Numbered from the stretch's first letter, positions 39,945-47,669 are shown. The stretch: DNA of 48,859 nucleotides from Gemmatimonadaceae bacterium (GCA_030835125.1 JAUQWM010000059.1:1-48859); one strand, 5' to 3'. The notes: generated by a model from the sequence alone, not told the origin. Program-made: numbers and translations.

Positions 39945-39984
39945 AAGAGTATATGACCATATAGGCATATACTCTTACTGTCAA
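39945..39984 (-). promoter_or_regulatory. Promoter embedded in a 32-bp palindromic operator
   Basis: On the minus strand a consensus -35 TTGACA (39984-39979) is followed after exactly 17 bases by TATGGT (39961-39956), four of six matches to the -10. Overlapping this is the inverted repeat AAGAGTATATG (39945-39955) and CATATACTCTT (39966-39976), perfect over 11 bp on each arm with a 10-base centre that also pairs partly. It is strikingly A/T-rich compared with its surroundings. The size and symmetry suit an ArsR-type dimer. A repressor bound here would cover the -10 and start site of the tolC operon. Confidence 0.75.
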
Positions 39985-39992
39985 CTCCTCCC

Positions 39993-40565
39993 TCAGCGCA
40001 CTTCGCGGCCTCCCTGCCGGTTGTCGCGCACGAACCGGTCGCGGGCGGGCATCCGGATCGCCGCCAGCGACGCCGAGTCCAGCGTGGCCCCCGCGGGCAG
40101 GATTTCGTTCGCGACCAGCAGGTGCGCGGTCACGCTGTACACGTCCGGGTCCGACAACGAGCCCGGCGCCGTCAGCGGCATCGTGCGCCTGATGTAATCG
40201 AACAGCGTCGTGGCCTCGGGCCAGTAATTGCCGATGGTGCGCACCAGCTTCGGGTCGTTGCCGAACGGGAATCCCTCGCGCGGCTCACGGCCAACCAGCG
40301 GCGGGTTCGGGGCGATGCCCTCGCCGTTCACGCCATGACAGGTGGCGCACTGCGCCTGGTAGAGCGCGGCCCCGCGGACCGCGTCGCCACTTCCCGGGGG
40401 CAGCCCCGCGCCGGACGGCGCGACATCCAGATCGAGCGTCGCGATGTCGGCCGCCGTCGCGGCCCGCCCGATGCCCCAGGTGGCGGGGGTCTCCGCCGTG
40501 CCCTCGTCCGCGGCCTGGCAGCCCACCACCAGCCCCACGGCGATCCATGCCGGGATCCGTCGCAT
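39993..40565 (-). CDS. soxD: SoxD-like monohaem cytochrome c lipoprotein
   Basis: A 190-residue exported cytochrome, the electron acceptor partner of SoxC. N-terminus MRRIPAWIAVGLVVGC fits a lipoprotein (C16). There is one haem site, CATCHGVNGEG (C73-H77), and the SoxD-type stretch TIGNYWPEATTLFDYIRRTMPL, quoted as GNYWPEATTLFDYIRRTMP, whose methionine (M129) is the likely second haem ligand. Classical SoxD has two haems and about 380 residues; this is a one-domain form. The ATG overlaps the soxC stop by one base (TGATG). The stop is nine bases from the efflux-operon -35. Confidence 0.85.
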   Translation of the reverse strand: MRRIPAWIAVGLVVGCQAADEGTAETPATWGIGRAATAADIATLDLDVAPSGAGLPPGSGDAVRGAALYQAQCATCHGVNGEGIAPNPPLVGREPREGFPFGNDPKLVRTIGNYWPEATTLFDYIRRTMPLTAPGSLSDPDVYSVTAHLLVANEILPAGATLDSASLAAIRMPARDRFVRDNRQGGREVR

Positions 40566-41860
40566 CAGGTCTCCCAATGGAAGGCGATGCCACCGTCGGC
40601 GTCGACCCGCCAGCCACGGATCGCGTTGTTGTGGTAATCCGTGCCCGCGCCCCGCGCGTCCATCAGGGCCTGCCGCGTCGGCTGCACGTACCCCGTCTCA
40701 TCGGTCGCGCGACTGAGCAGGACCGCCGGTTCCCCGGTCCAGTTCCACATCATCGAGAACCGCGTGTGCGCCTTGGGCAAGGCCGGCCCCAGGTCCGCGT
40801 CATGCCAGGTGGAGCCGCTGTCGGCGCTGACCTCGACCCTCGTTATGCGCCCACGCCCGGACCAGGCCACGCCGGACACCGCGTGCCATCCCCGGTCCGC
40901 GAGCCGGGCGGGCACCGCCGGCGTCGTGATGATCGACTTCGCGTCCATCACGAAGCTGAAGATGCGCGCGGTCCCGTCCCGGAGCGGGTCGGTGTACTTC
41001 GACGTTTCCCAGCGCGTCATCCATGGCGCCGTGCCCAGCTCCAGCCGCCGGAGCCATTTCACGTTCGCGTTGCCCTCCCAGCCCGGGAGCAGCAGCCGAA
41101 GCGGGAAACCCTGCTCGGGCCGCAGCGCCTCCCCGTTCTGTCCCCACACCACCAGGGCATCATCGAGGGCCTTCTCCATCGGGACGCTGCGCGTCATCAG
41201 GCACGCGTCCGCGCCCTCGGCCAGGAACCAGGTGGCCTCGCGGCGCGCCCCCGCCTCACGGAACAGCGTCGCCAGCGGGACACCGGTCCACTCGGAGTTG
41301 CTCGTCAGGCCGTCGGTGCGTTGGGGCGTCATGTCCGGCGCCGGGCTCACCCAGGCGGCCCGACCATTGCCCGAGCACTCGACGAAGTGAATGCGCGTCA
41401 CCTGCGGGAATCGCTTGAGGTCGTCGACGCTCAGCGTGAGCGGTCGATCGACCAGGCCGTGGATCACCAGCCGGTGCGTCGCCGGGTCGATCGCCGGCAC
41501 CCCGGCGTGGTGACGCTCGAAGTGCAGGTCCGACGGCGTGAGCGTCCCCGACAGGCTGTGCAGTGGCGTCAATGAACTGCCGACCAGCTGCCCCGTCGGG
41601 GTGCGCGGCGCCGGTGGCGCGAATGCCGAACGGACACCGAGCGCGGACGTTGGCGCTCCCATCAGGCGCCCGGGGGCCGATGCCGCCACTGGCGAGACAC
41701 CGGCTTGCGCCGCCGACGCCACGGGGATGGTCGCCACCAGCGCAACGCCGAGCGTGCCGGCCATGCCTTCGATCGCCTCACGCCTCGAGATGGCGCCGGC
41801 GGGTTGAGCGTGTCCGGGTTCGACTCCAGAATCAGCCACCGTGTGGACCTCCGCGGTCAT
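40565..41860 (-). CDS. soxC: Sulfane dehydrogenase molybdoprotein SoxC
   Basis: A 431-residue periplasmic molybdenum-cofactor enzyme of the sulfite oxidase family. A Tat signal ISRREAIEGMAGTLGVAL, quoted as SRREAIEG, lies at about 25-32. SoxC-specific features include PSDLHFERHHAGVPAID, HGLVDRPL, the molybdenum-ligand cysteine in FVECSGNG (C162), RSVPMEKALDD, RPEQGFPLRLLLPGWEGN and ETSKYTDP. It oxidises sulfur-bound intermediates (on SoxYZ in complete Sox systems) or sulfite, passing electrons to SoxD. The start at 41860 gives a sensible Tat leader; an ATG at 41905 would add 15 residues with an odd CxxC. No soxXYZAB genes are in the window. Confidence 0.92.
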   Translation of the reverse strand: MTAEVHTVADSGVEPGHAQPAGAISRREAIEGMAGTLGVALVATIPVASAAQAGVSPVAASAPGRLMGAPTSALGVRSAFAPPAPRTPTGQLVGSSLTPLHSLSGTLTPSDLHFERHHAGVPAIDPATHRLVIHGLVDRPLTLSVDDLKRFPQVTRIHFVECSGNGRAAWVSPAPDMTPQRTDGLTSNSEWTGVPLATLFREAGARREATWFLAEGADACLMTRSVPMEKALDDALVVWGQNGEALRPEQGFPLRLLLPGWEGNANVKWLRRLELGTAPWMTRWETSKYTDPLRDGTARIFSFVMDAKSIITTPAVPARLADRGWHAVSGVAWSGRGRITRVEVSADSGSTWHDADLGPALPKAHTRFSMMWNWTGEPAVLLSRATDETGYVQPTRQALMDARGAGTDYHNNAIRGWRVDADGGIAFHWET

Positions 41861-41922
41861 GGAAAGCTGCGTGCGGTCGCATATGGTGCAGCCTGCGCAC
41901 GCCATGCGGAAGCCGTCACGGT

Positions 41923-41949
41923 CGAGTTCGTTCACTACGTTGGAACTCG
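41923..41949. promoter_or_regulatory. Inverted repeat between soxC and the divergent Tat protein gene
   Basis: CGAGTTC (41923-41929) and GAACTCG (41943-41949) form a perfect 7-bp inverted repeat with a 13-base spacer, so the half-site centres are 20 bases apart, about two helical turns. It lies in the divergent region between soxC and the gene starting at 42014. It is a candidate operator for a shared regulator. Confidence 0.4.
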
Positions 41950-42013
41950 TTGACCCGATCACGTCTTGGTCTCGGCGAACGATCGAACCAATCGCACCGC
42001 AGGAGGAGACTGA

Positions 42014-42691
42014 ATGGAAACCAACCGTCGCGAGTTCCTCGAGAGGATCACCGCCGGCGCCGCGTCGTTCGGCGCCCTTCCCCTGGCCATGTCGCTGACC
42101 GCATGCGCCGCGGAGGGAAGCAACCAGCCAGCGGGCGAGTTCGACCTCGCCTGGCCGTCCCGCCTCACCGGGAAGCACAAAGCCGTCTTCGACATGGCCG
42201 AGATCGAAAGCGGTTACGGCGTGTGGCGCGGCAACGCGTGGGCAGGCCAGTACCAGCAGTTCATGGGCGCCGCGCCGACGGACATCTCGCTCGTCACCAT
42301 CCTGCGGCACAACGCCATCGCGCTCGCGATGAACCAGGCCTGGTGGGACAAGTACGGCATCGGGAAGGCGAAGGGCGTGATCCATCCGTTGACCGGACAG
42401 CCCACCGACAAGAACCCGGTCCTGCTCTCGACCGCCGACGGCATCCCGGCGCCGTTCGACGCGGCCGCGCTGCCGAAGCAGCAGGAGCGCGGGGTGGTCT
42501 TCCTGGCCTGCAACCTGGCGTTCCAACTGGACTGCGTGCCGGTGGTGGCCAAGGCGGACAACCTGGGCGAGGAGGAGGCCCGCAAGGTCGCGCTGACCTA
42601 CCTCCTTCCCGGCGTGCTCCTCCAGCCGTCAGGCGTGTTCGCCGCGGTCCGCTGCCAGGAGGCGGGCTGCACGTACGTGAAGGCGAGCTAG
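42014..42691 (+). CDS. Tat-exported periplasmic DsrE-like protein
   Basis: A 225-residue exported protein with a twin-arginine signal (TNRREFLERI) and a cysteine at the end of the hydrophobic stretch (MSLTAC), possibly a lipobox. The mature part has LVTILRHNAIALAMNQAWWDKYGIG, quoted as ILRHNAIALAMNQAWWDKY, and GVVFLACNLAFQLD, which resemble the strand-helix pattern of periplasmic DsrE-fold proteins. Four cysteines lie near the C-terminus (CNLAFQLDC and CQEAGC), suitable for thiol or sulfur transfer. It has a very strong Shine-Dalgarno (AGGAGGAG) and is divergent from soxC, which fits a role with sulfur compounds. The family call is moderate; the function is inference. Confidence 0.6.
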   Translation: METNRREFLERITAGAASFGALPLAMSLTACAAEGSNQPAGEFDLAWPSRLTGKHKAVFDMAEIESGYGVWRGNAWAGQYQQFMGAAPTDISLVTILRHNAIALAMNQAWWDKYGIGKAKGVIHPLTGQPTDKNPVLLSTADGIPAPFDAAALPKQQERGVVFLACNLAFQLDCVPVVAKADNLGEEEARKVALTYLLPGVLLQPSGVFAAVRCQEAGCTYVKAS

Positions 42692-42700
42692 CACCGGGTT

Positions 42701-42720
42701 CCCGGGGCCCCGGCCCCGGG
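42701..42720 (+). terminator. Strong GC hairpin after the DsrE-like gene
   Basis: CCCGGGGC and GCCCCGGG form a perfect 8-bp stem with a 4-base loop, starting nine bases after the stop codon. There is no T-run after it. A likely terminator or mRNA 3' end structure. Confidence 0.55.
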
Positions 42721-42848
42721 CCCTGACTCCGGGTGGGAGTTTCCCGGACGCATCGCGCGGCAACTCCGGTGTCTCATACAGCGTGGCCAGGCGTGGCGGT
42801 GACCGACTGGTTGCCCCACGACTGCGCCCGTTGCCGGAGGACATATCC

Positions 42849-43526
42849 ATGCCTGCAGCACGCTTCAGCCAGCGCCGCTTCCTCCAGCTGGCGACGATGG
42901 CGCTCCTCTCGTCGTGCACGCCGTACCAGGTCCGCACCGACTACGACCACGAGGTCGCGTTCGAATCCCTGCGGACGTTCGCGTGGATGGACTCCACGCG
43001 TCGCGTGGAAGAGGAATCCGGGAACCCGTTCCTCGAGCGTCGGGTGCGGCGCGCCGTGGAACTGGCGATGCGCGAACGCGGACTTACCGAGGCCGGACCG
43101 GACCGCGCCGACATGCTCGTCACCGCCTTCGTGATCGGTCCCACGCGCGGGGACCGTCGCGCGCCCCGATGGTCGGCATTCGGGTGCGGGCCGGCGATCA
43201 CGGTGCGGATCGGCCCGCGCTACCCGTTCGGCTACAGTCGCCGTCGCGCGCCATGGTTCTTCCCGAGCCCGTTCTGGGCGGATCCGTGGGGCTACGCCTG
43301 CACGTACCGCATCGGCTATGGCTACGTGTGGCTTCCGCTGTATGAGGCCCCCGGCCAGCGGCTCGAAGGCACCCTGGTGGTGGATATCCTCGACCGGCGG
43401 ACGCACGAGCTCCTGTGGCGGGGGACCGCCGAAGGCGCCCTGATCGACCCGCGGGTCTCGAACCAGCCGCAGGAGGAGATCGACCGCATCGTTCGGGAGA
43501 TCCTGCGGGACTTTCCTCCGCGTTAG
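42849..43526 (+). CDS. DUF4136-type lipoprotein
   Basis: A 225-residue exported protein. The leader MPAARFSQRRFLQLATMALLSSC has a lipobox LSSC (C23). The mature part has the DUF4136 pattern: YQVRTDYDHEVAFESLRTFAW, quoted as VRTDYDHEVAFESLRTFAW, then RRVRRAVELAMRERGLTE, DMLVTAFVI, and a C-terminal strand GTLVVDILDRRTHELLWRGTAEG, quoted as LVVDILDRRTHELLWRG. GGAGG with good spacing precedes the ATG at 42849. An Arg/aromatic-rich insert occupies 105-150. Function is unknown. The TAG stop lies in CGTTAGGC. Confidence 0.82.
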   Translation: MPAARFSQRRFLQLATMALLSSCTPYQVRTDYDHEVAFESLRTFAWMDSTRRVEEESGNPFLERRVRRAVELAMRERGLTEAGPDRADMLVTAFVIGPTRGDRRAPRWSAFGCGPAITVRIGPRYPFGYSRRRAPWFFPSPFWADPWGYACTYRIGYGYVWLPLYEAPGQRLEGTLVVDILDRRTHELLWRGTAEGALIDPRVSNQPQEEIDRIVREILRDFPPR

Positions 43527-43543
43527 GCCCGGGAGAGGGTGAA

Positions 43544-43688
43544 TCGCAGATCGCAGATCGCAGAGCGCAGAGCGCAGATCTGCGGGGTCGTACCACGGAA
43601 GGAGAGGCAAAGGCAAAGCGCAGAGGGGTAGGTTCCTCCTCTGCGCTCTGCACTCTGCAATCTGCACTCTGCACTCTGCAATCTGCAA
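43544..43688. repeat. Inverted heptanucleotide arrays forming a long hairpin
   Basis: The left array is five heptads of the form (T/G)CGCAGA (43544-43578); the right array is seven heptads TCTGC followed by GC, AC or AA (43640-43688). The arrays are reverse complements of each other apart from the sixth and seventh positions. An inner perfect stem AGCGCAGAGG (43617-43626) and CCTCTGCGCT (43638-43647) lies between them. The structure fills the junction of two convergent genes and could act as a two-way terminator. Confidence 0.92.
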
Positions 43689-43701
43689 TCTGATGCCCTT
43701 C

Positions 43702-46638
43702 TTACCTCCCTTCGGGCACCACCGGGGCCGTCCGGGCGGCCGGTCGTCCGGCACCGAGGTCGTTCCAGTTCATGATGGCGTTGAAGCCGAAGATGTAGGT
43801 GCCGTGCGTCTGCCAGCGCCAGTACGGGCGAATGCCGAAGCTGACGACGTGGCCGGTGCCGACCGGGGAATCCACGAGCTGGGCGCGGCCGGCGAGCGAC
43901 CCGCCGCCGACGAGGACGCCCGAGAGCAGCATCTGCGTCGTGTCGGTCGGGAAGCGCAACACGACGCGCGGTGCCGTCGCGGCAGCGTCGCCGCCACCCC
44001 CACCAAAGCCGCCGCGTCCGCCGCCACCACCGCCACCCCCGGCGCGACCTCCACGGCCGCCACCCGCCGCGACCTCACCAAGCCCGGCGCCGCCTAACGA
44101 AGGGAAGGGCGAGACCGCGGGCTGGTTGGCCATCGGCGTGGTATTCTGGCTGGTGCCGGCCCCGCGGCCGCCGAACCCGCCGAAGCCGGCCGGCGCGCCG
44201 CCGGCATTGAGCACCGGCCCCTGGTTGAAGTACACCGGGATCTGGTTCTCCCCGATGCCGTACGCGAGCGGGCTCTTCGGGTCCGCGATGTTGCCGCGGA
44301 TGATCGAGCCGCGCACGAACAGCCCGGCCGGATTTTCCACCGTGACGCCGGGCGTGAGGTTGTACTCCGGGAAGATCGTCGAGGTGGACCCTTCCGTGAT
44401 CAGCGTCCCCCCCTGCTCCACGAACCGGTAGAGGTTCATCAGCCCGTTGATCCCCATGCCGCCGCGGATGTCGCTGGTGGAATCGGGCGTGCCGAACGAC
44501 GGCGTGGCGGCTGTCTTCCGGTAGGGAACCGGCTGCGTCCCCGTCATGGGGACCCCGTTCACCGCCGACTGCGCCGTCCCGCCGACATGGGGATAGATGA
44601 CCACGTCGTATCGCGACCGCAGGTCCGGCATGTTGGCGAGTTCCTTGTCCCCCATGTAGGTGAACGGCACGCCATACGTCTCGAGCGCGGCGCGCACCCA
44701 GCCCTCGTCCTGCGTCCGGCTCCAGCTGTGCAGGTAGAGGATGCGGGGGATGTCCAGGTCATGTGACGCCACGCCCGGTGCGGAGGCGGTTGCCACGGCG
44801 GTGAGACCCAGTTCCTTCAGCAGCGGCTCGACCTGCGCGGCGTTCGCGTTCGGGATGATGATCGCGCCGGCGCGGAAGCGCTTGCCGCCCGCCTCGAAGT
44901 CATCCTCCGCCGCGGACATCTTCACGTCCTTCAGGCGATAGCGGAACGTGACGAGGTTGTTGTCGCCGGTGTGCTCGACGACGATCGTGTTGCCCGATCC
45001 CGTGAGCCCGCCCGGTGCGACCGCGGTCCCCGCGTGCGGCTTCATCGGCGCCTTGAGGACCGAGGGATCGCTCATCTCGCTCACCACGACGTTTCGCGTG
45101 TACTGGAGCGTCCATCCGGTGTCGTCATACGGCGACGGGTTGCCGGGCGCAAAGCGCTGGATGGCGAAGTAGATGTCGGCCACCGTGCGATACGGCTGGT
45201 CGCCGCGGATGATCCAGTCGCCCGGCTGCACGTCGAGGCTGCCCGCCTTGAAGGCCGACGTCGCGGTGTGGAACTCCACGCCCTGGGCCTTGAGGTCGTT
45301 CACGAGCGTGGCCGCATCCGCCTTGCGACGCTGGTTGGCCGGGATCAGCCAACCCTTGATCGGTCCGTCGGTGCCCCGGGCCACCGCCCGCTTGTTCTTG
45401 ATCCAGTAGTTCTCGAGGAAGAACTGGCGGTCCTTCGCGGTCCGGTCGAGGGCGAACAGCAGGGCCGACTGCTGGATGTTCACGTTGTTGCGCGGACCCC
45501 AGGCGACGTTGCGCGGCGTGGGGTTCGGCCGGAACCATTCGCGGCTCTGTCCGCCGCCCACCGTGGTGGTGTCGGGCCCGTAGCTCTGGACCTCGTAGAA
45601 TCGCCCGGTGGCGTTGTGGCCATGGGCGACGAAGAACATGTAATTCGGCGTCCAGCCGTCGTAGAACCCGTAGGTCCAGACGCCGGGCACGCCGCGCTTG
45701 GTCATCTCGATGACGTCGTTCTGCGCGAGGATCCACCACTCGTTGACCGTGATGGCATCGATGCCCTCGTTGTACGGGCCCGTGCCGGTCGACGCGTAGA
45801 GGAGCGTCTGGGCCTCGTGGAGATCATGCAGGATCGTCGGCTTCCACTGCAGGCCGAACTTCTCGATGTTGCGCGTGAGGGCCAGGAACTGCCCCATGCC
45901 GTCGCGATTGTTGTCGTGCTGGACGTACTTGCCCCAGTACATCATGAGGTTGTTGCGCGACACGCCGGGGTTCGCCTTCGAGTAGTTGTAGGCGTCGACC
46001 ACCTTCTCGCGCCCGTCCACCTCGACGACCGGCGTGATCATCGTGATCACGTTGTTGCGGATGTTCTGGATGAGGGGCATCTCGCTGACGACCATGCGAT
46101 ACGCCATCTCCATCAGCATCTGCGGCCCGCCGGTTTCCGGGGAGTGCATGCCGCTGGTCACCCAGTAGATCGGCTTGGCGCGCTTGATGATCTGCTGCGC
46201 CTGGGCCTCGGTCGTCCGCCTCGGGTCGGTGAGCGCGTCGATGTCCTGGCGGTACTTGTCGAGGTTGCGGATGGTCTCCTCGTTCGCGATCACCAGCACG
46301 ACCATGTCGCGTCCTTCCTCGGTCTTGCCGATCTTCCAGAGCTTCGTCCGGCCCGGCGCGGCCTTCGCGATCGCCTCATAGTAGGCGTGCATGGCCTCGG
46401 CCTTATCGAGCACGCCCCACGCGCCCATGATGTGCCCGAAGTGCTTGAGTGGCGTGGGCACCGTGGAGGACGCCGGCAGGTGGTCGACGAGTTCCGTCGT
46501 GATGCGCGGGTCGCGCAGGAATTGCTTGATCTGGCGGGTGTACTCCTCGTCGATTCTCTGTTGCGCAGCGACGGGTACCGCCGCAAGCAGGGCGAGGAAC
46601 GGCAGGGCGAAACGGCTCGCACCGATCCGACGCGACAT
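43702..46638 (-). CDS. Large secreted M14-family zinc metallopeptidase
   Basis: A 978-residue exported peptidase. The signal peptide is MSRRIGASRFALPFLALLAAVPVAAQ. The M14 domain (about 60-400) has zinc ligands in GMHSPETG (H165, E168) and a third histidine in ILHDLHEA (H271 or H274). Catalytic-domain context KIGKTEEGRDM and NNNRDGM-like DNNRDGMGQF is typical of carboxypeptidase A-like enzymes. A long C-terminal part (about 480-978) includes a class-I-amidotransferase-like fold region (YDVVIYPHVGGTAQ, FVEQGGTLITEG) and a Gly/Arg-rich low-complexity linker (about 870-905). AAGAGGA precedes the ATG. It probably digests peptides outside the cytoplasm; the substrate is unknown. TCGTTAGG within the linker region encodes Ser-Leu-Gly. 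Confidence 0.88.
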   Translation of the reverse strand: MSRRIGASRFALPFLALLAAVPVAAQQRIDEEYTRQIKQFLRDPRITTELVDHLPASSTVPTPLKHFGHIMGAWGVLDKAEAMHAYYEAIAKAAPGRTKLWKIGKTEEGRDMVVLVIANEETIRNLDKYRQDIDALTDPRRTTEAQAQQIIKRAKPIYWVTSGMHSPETGGPQMLMEMAYRMVVSEMPLIQNIRNNVITMITPVVEVDGREKVVDAYNYSKANPGVSRNNLMMYWGKYVQHDNNRDGMGQFLALTRNIEKFGLQWKPTILHDLHEAQTLLYASTGTGPYNEGIDAITVNEWWILAQNDVIEMTKRGVPGVWTYGFYDGWTPNYMFFVAHGHNATGRFYEVQSYGPDTTTVGGGQSREWFRPNPTPRNVAWGPRNNVNIQQSALLFALDRTAKDRQFFLENYWIKNKRAVARGTDGPIKGWLIPANQRRKADAATLVNDLKAQGVEFHTATSAFKAGSLDVQPGDWIIRGDQPYRTVADIYFAIQRFAPGNPSPYDDTGWTLQYTRNVVVSEMSDPSVLKAPMKPHAGTAVAPGGLTGSGNTIVVEHTGDNNLVTFRYRLKDVKMSAAEDDFEAGGKRFRAGAIIIPNANAAQVEPLLKELGLTAVATASAPGVASHDLDIPRILYLHSWSRTQDEGWVRAALETYGVPFTYMGDKELANMPDLRSRYDVVIYPHVGGTAQSAVNGVPMTGTQPVPYRKTAATPSFGTPDSTSDIRGGMGINGLMNLYRFVEQGGTLITEGSTSTIFPEYNLTPGVTVENPAGLFVRGSIIRGNIADPKSPLAYGIGENQIPVYFNQGPVLNAGGAPAGFGGFGGRGAGTSQNTTPMANQPAVSPFPSLGGAGLGEVAAGGGRGGRAGGGGGGGGRGGFGGGGGDAAATAPRVVLRFPTDTTQMLLSGVLVGGGSLAGRAQLVDSPVGTGHVVSFGIRPYWRWQTHGTYIFGFNAIMNWNDLGAGRPAARTAPVVPEGR

Positions 46639-46874
46639 GGGTAATCCTCTTGGAAGCGATGACGACAGCAGCCGGCGAATCCCGGCCGGTGGACAGTGTG
46701 GCTCATCCGAGGTACGCGCAACCGTTTCGGATTGCTCGCGTTGCGTCGCGGCTCCCCTGGAACTCGCGGCCGCTCGCCCGAAAGAAGGGGGACCCGTTCT
46801 CCTCCCCTCCGTCATCGTCCCCAAGTGATTCCGCTTGAGGTGCCTCCACCAAGCGATCCCCGACGTAATGTCGC

Positions 46875-46923
46875 TTGACTTTTAGTAAAGTAAACTTTAC
46901 TTATAGTCCAAGTCATTTTACTT
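46875..46923 (+). promoter_or_regulatory. A/T-rich promoter-operator of the membrane/XRE pair
   Basis: A -35-like TTGACT (46875-46880) is followed by the palindrome AGTAAAGT-AA-ACTTTACT (46884-46901). TTTACTT recurs three times: inverted at 46888-46894, direct at 46896-46902 and direct at 46917-46923. Possible -10 elements are TACTTA (46898-46903, 17-base spacer) or TATAGT (46902-46907, 21-base spacer). The site is strongly A/T-rich against the GC-rich background. The XRE regulator encoded by the second gene of the operon is the obvious ligand, giving autoregulation; that is inference. Confidence 0.7.
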
Positions 46924-46936
46924 CAGGAGGATCGTT

Positions 46937-47341
46937 ATGTCCGCCAAGTCCGCCGCCAAGCCCACCCCGCTGCTGGCTCACCCCCTCCTGTGGACGGGGA
47001 CTTGGTTTGCCGCCTGGGTCGGTGCTCGAGCAGTACTCGAAAGCACGACCGTTCCGGTCTGGGCACGAGTTGCGGCCGCACTCGCTCCTGTTCCCCTCGC
47101 CACGATGGCGCTGCTCACGACCATCCGAGGAGCGCGGGAAATGGATGAACTGGAACGGCGGATCCAGCTGGAGGCGCTGGCAATCGCGTTCATCCTGGCT
47201 TTGCTGCTCATCATGACGCTCGGCCTGATGGAGCTTGCCATCACGCTCAATCGCGATGACTGGAGCTACCGCCATGTCTGGGCGATGCTCCCAATGTTCT
47301 ATTTTGGCGGCGTTGTCTGGGCGAGGAAGCGCTACTCGTGA
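46937..47341 (+). CDS. Four-helix membrane protein upstream of an XRE regulator
   Basis: A 134-residue inner-membrane protein with four hydrophobic segments (about 13-33, 42-62, 81-103, 113-128) and a charged loop REMDELERRIQLEALA between helices 2 and 3. I do not recognise a named family; similar small proteins of unknown function sit beside XRE regulators in many bacteria. GGAGGATCG precedes the ATG. The stop overlaps the start of the regulator gene as GTGA, so the two are translationally coupled, suggesting that the membrane protein modulates or is controlled by the regulator. Confidence 0.75.
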   Translation: MSAKSAAKPTPLLAHPLLWTGTWFAAWVGARAVLESTTVPVWARVAAALAPVPLATMALLTTIRGAREMDELERRIQLEALAIAFILALLLIMTLGLMELAITLNRDDWSYRHVWAMLPMFYFGGVVWARKRYS

Positions 47342-47535
47342 AGAACCGCCTCAAGGTCCTACGCGCGGAGCGCGACTGGTCGCAAGCCGACCTGGCCGAT
47401 CGGCTGGCAGTCTCCAGGCAGACCATCAACAGCATCGAGACCGGCAAGTACGATCCGAGTCTCCCCCTCGCGCTCCGCATCGGGAAGCTGTTCGACCAGC
47501 CGGTCGAGGTGATCTTCACCCTCGACGGCGAATAG
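47338..47535 (+). CDS. Small XRE-family HTH regulator (YozG/SinR-like)
   Basis: A 65-residue single-domain DNA-binding protein beginning at GTG. It has a Cro/CI HTH: LKVLRAERDWSQADLADRLAV, quoted as RAERDWSQADLADRL, then SRQTINSIETGKYDPSL and IGKLFDQPVEVIFTL. This short form with the SRQTINSIE recognition helix is common in stand-alone regulators co-transcribed with a membrane protein. It probably binds the palindrome at 46884-46901. Confidence 0.92.
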   Translation: MKNRLKVLRAERDWSQADLADRLAVSRQTINSIETGKYDPSLPLALRIGKLFDQPVEVIFTLDGE

Positions 47536-47568
47536 CGGGGCACGGGCGCACGCCGTCGCCATCGGTGT

Positions 47569-47592
47569 GCACCACGCTGTGGTGCGCCTTTC
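47569..47592 (+). terminator. Terminator-like hairpin after the XRE gene
   Basis: GCACCAC and GTGGTGC form a 7-bp stem with a 3-base loop (47569-47585), extendable by a G-T and a G-C pair, followed by GCCTTTCGTT. It lies 34 bases after the XRE gene stop and is the closest thing in the window to a classical intrinsic terminator. Confidence 0.55.
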
Positions 47593-47669
47593 GTTCGCGA
47601 GTGCGGGCGGGCAACTTGTCGGGACGCGCCATCGTTGCGGCGCGCGCCCCCGGATCGGAGCCGCTTGCC

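Noticed and set aside
38547-39968. TolC start at the upstream ATG (39968)
   Set aside because: That ATG lies within the predicted promoter spacer, upstream of the expected transcription start, and the palindrome would be coding.
41861-41905. Longer SoxC with an N-terminal CAGCTIC
   Set aside because: It would put 15 extra residues before a good Tat leader and reads into the control region; the shorter start fits better.
43544-43688. Possible CRISPR array
   Set aside because: The repeat unit is seven bases with no unique spacers, and the two arrays are inverted relative to each other.
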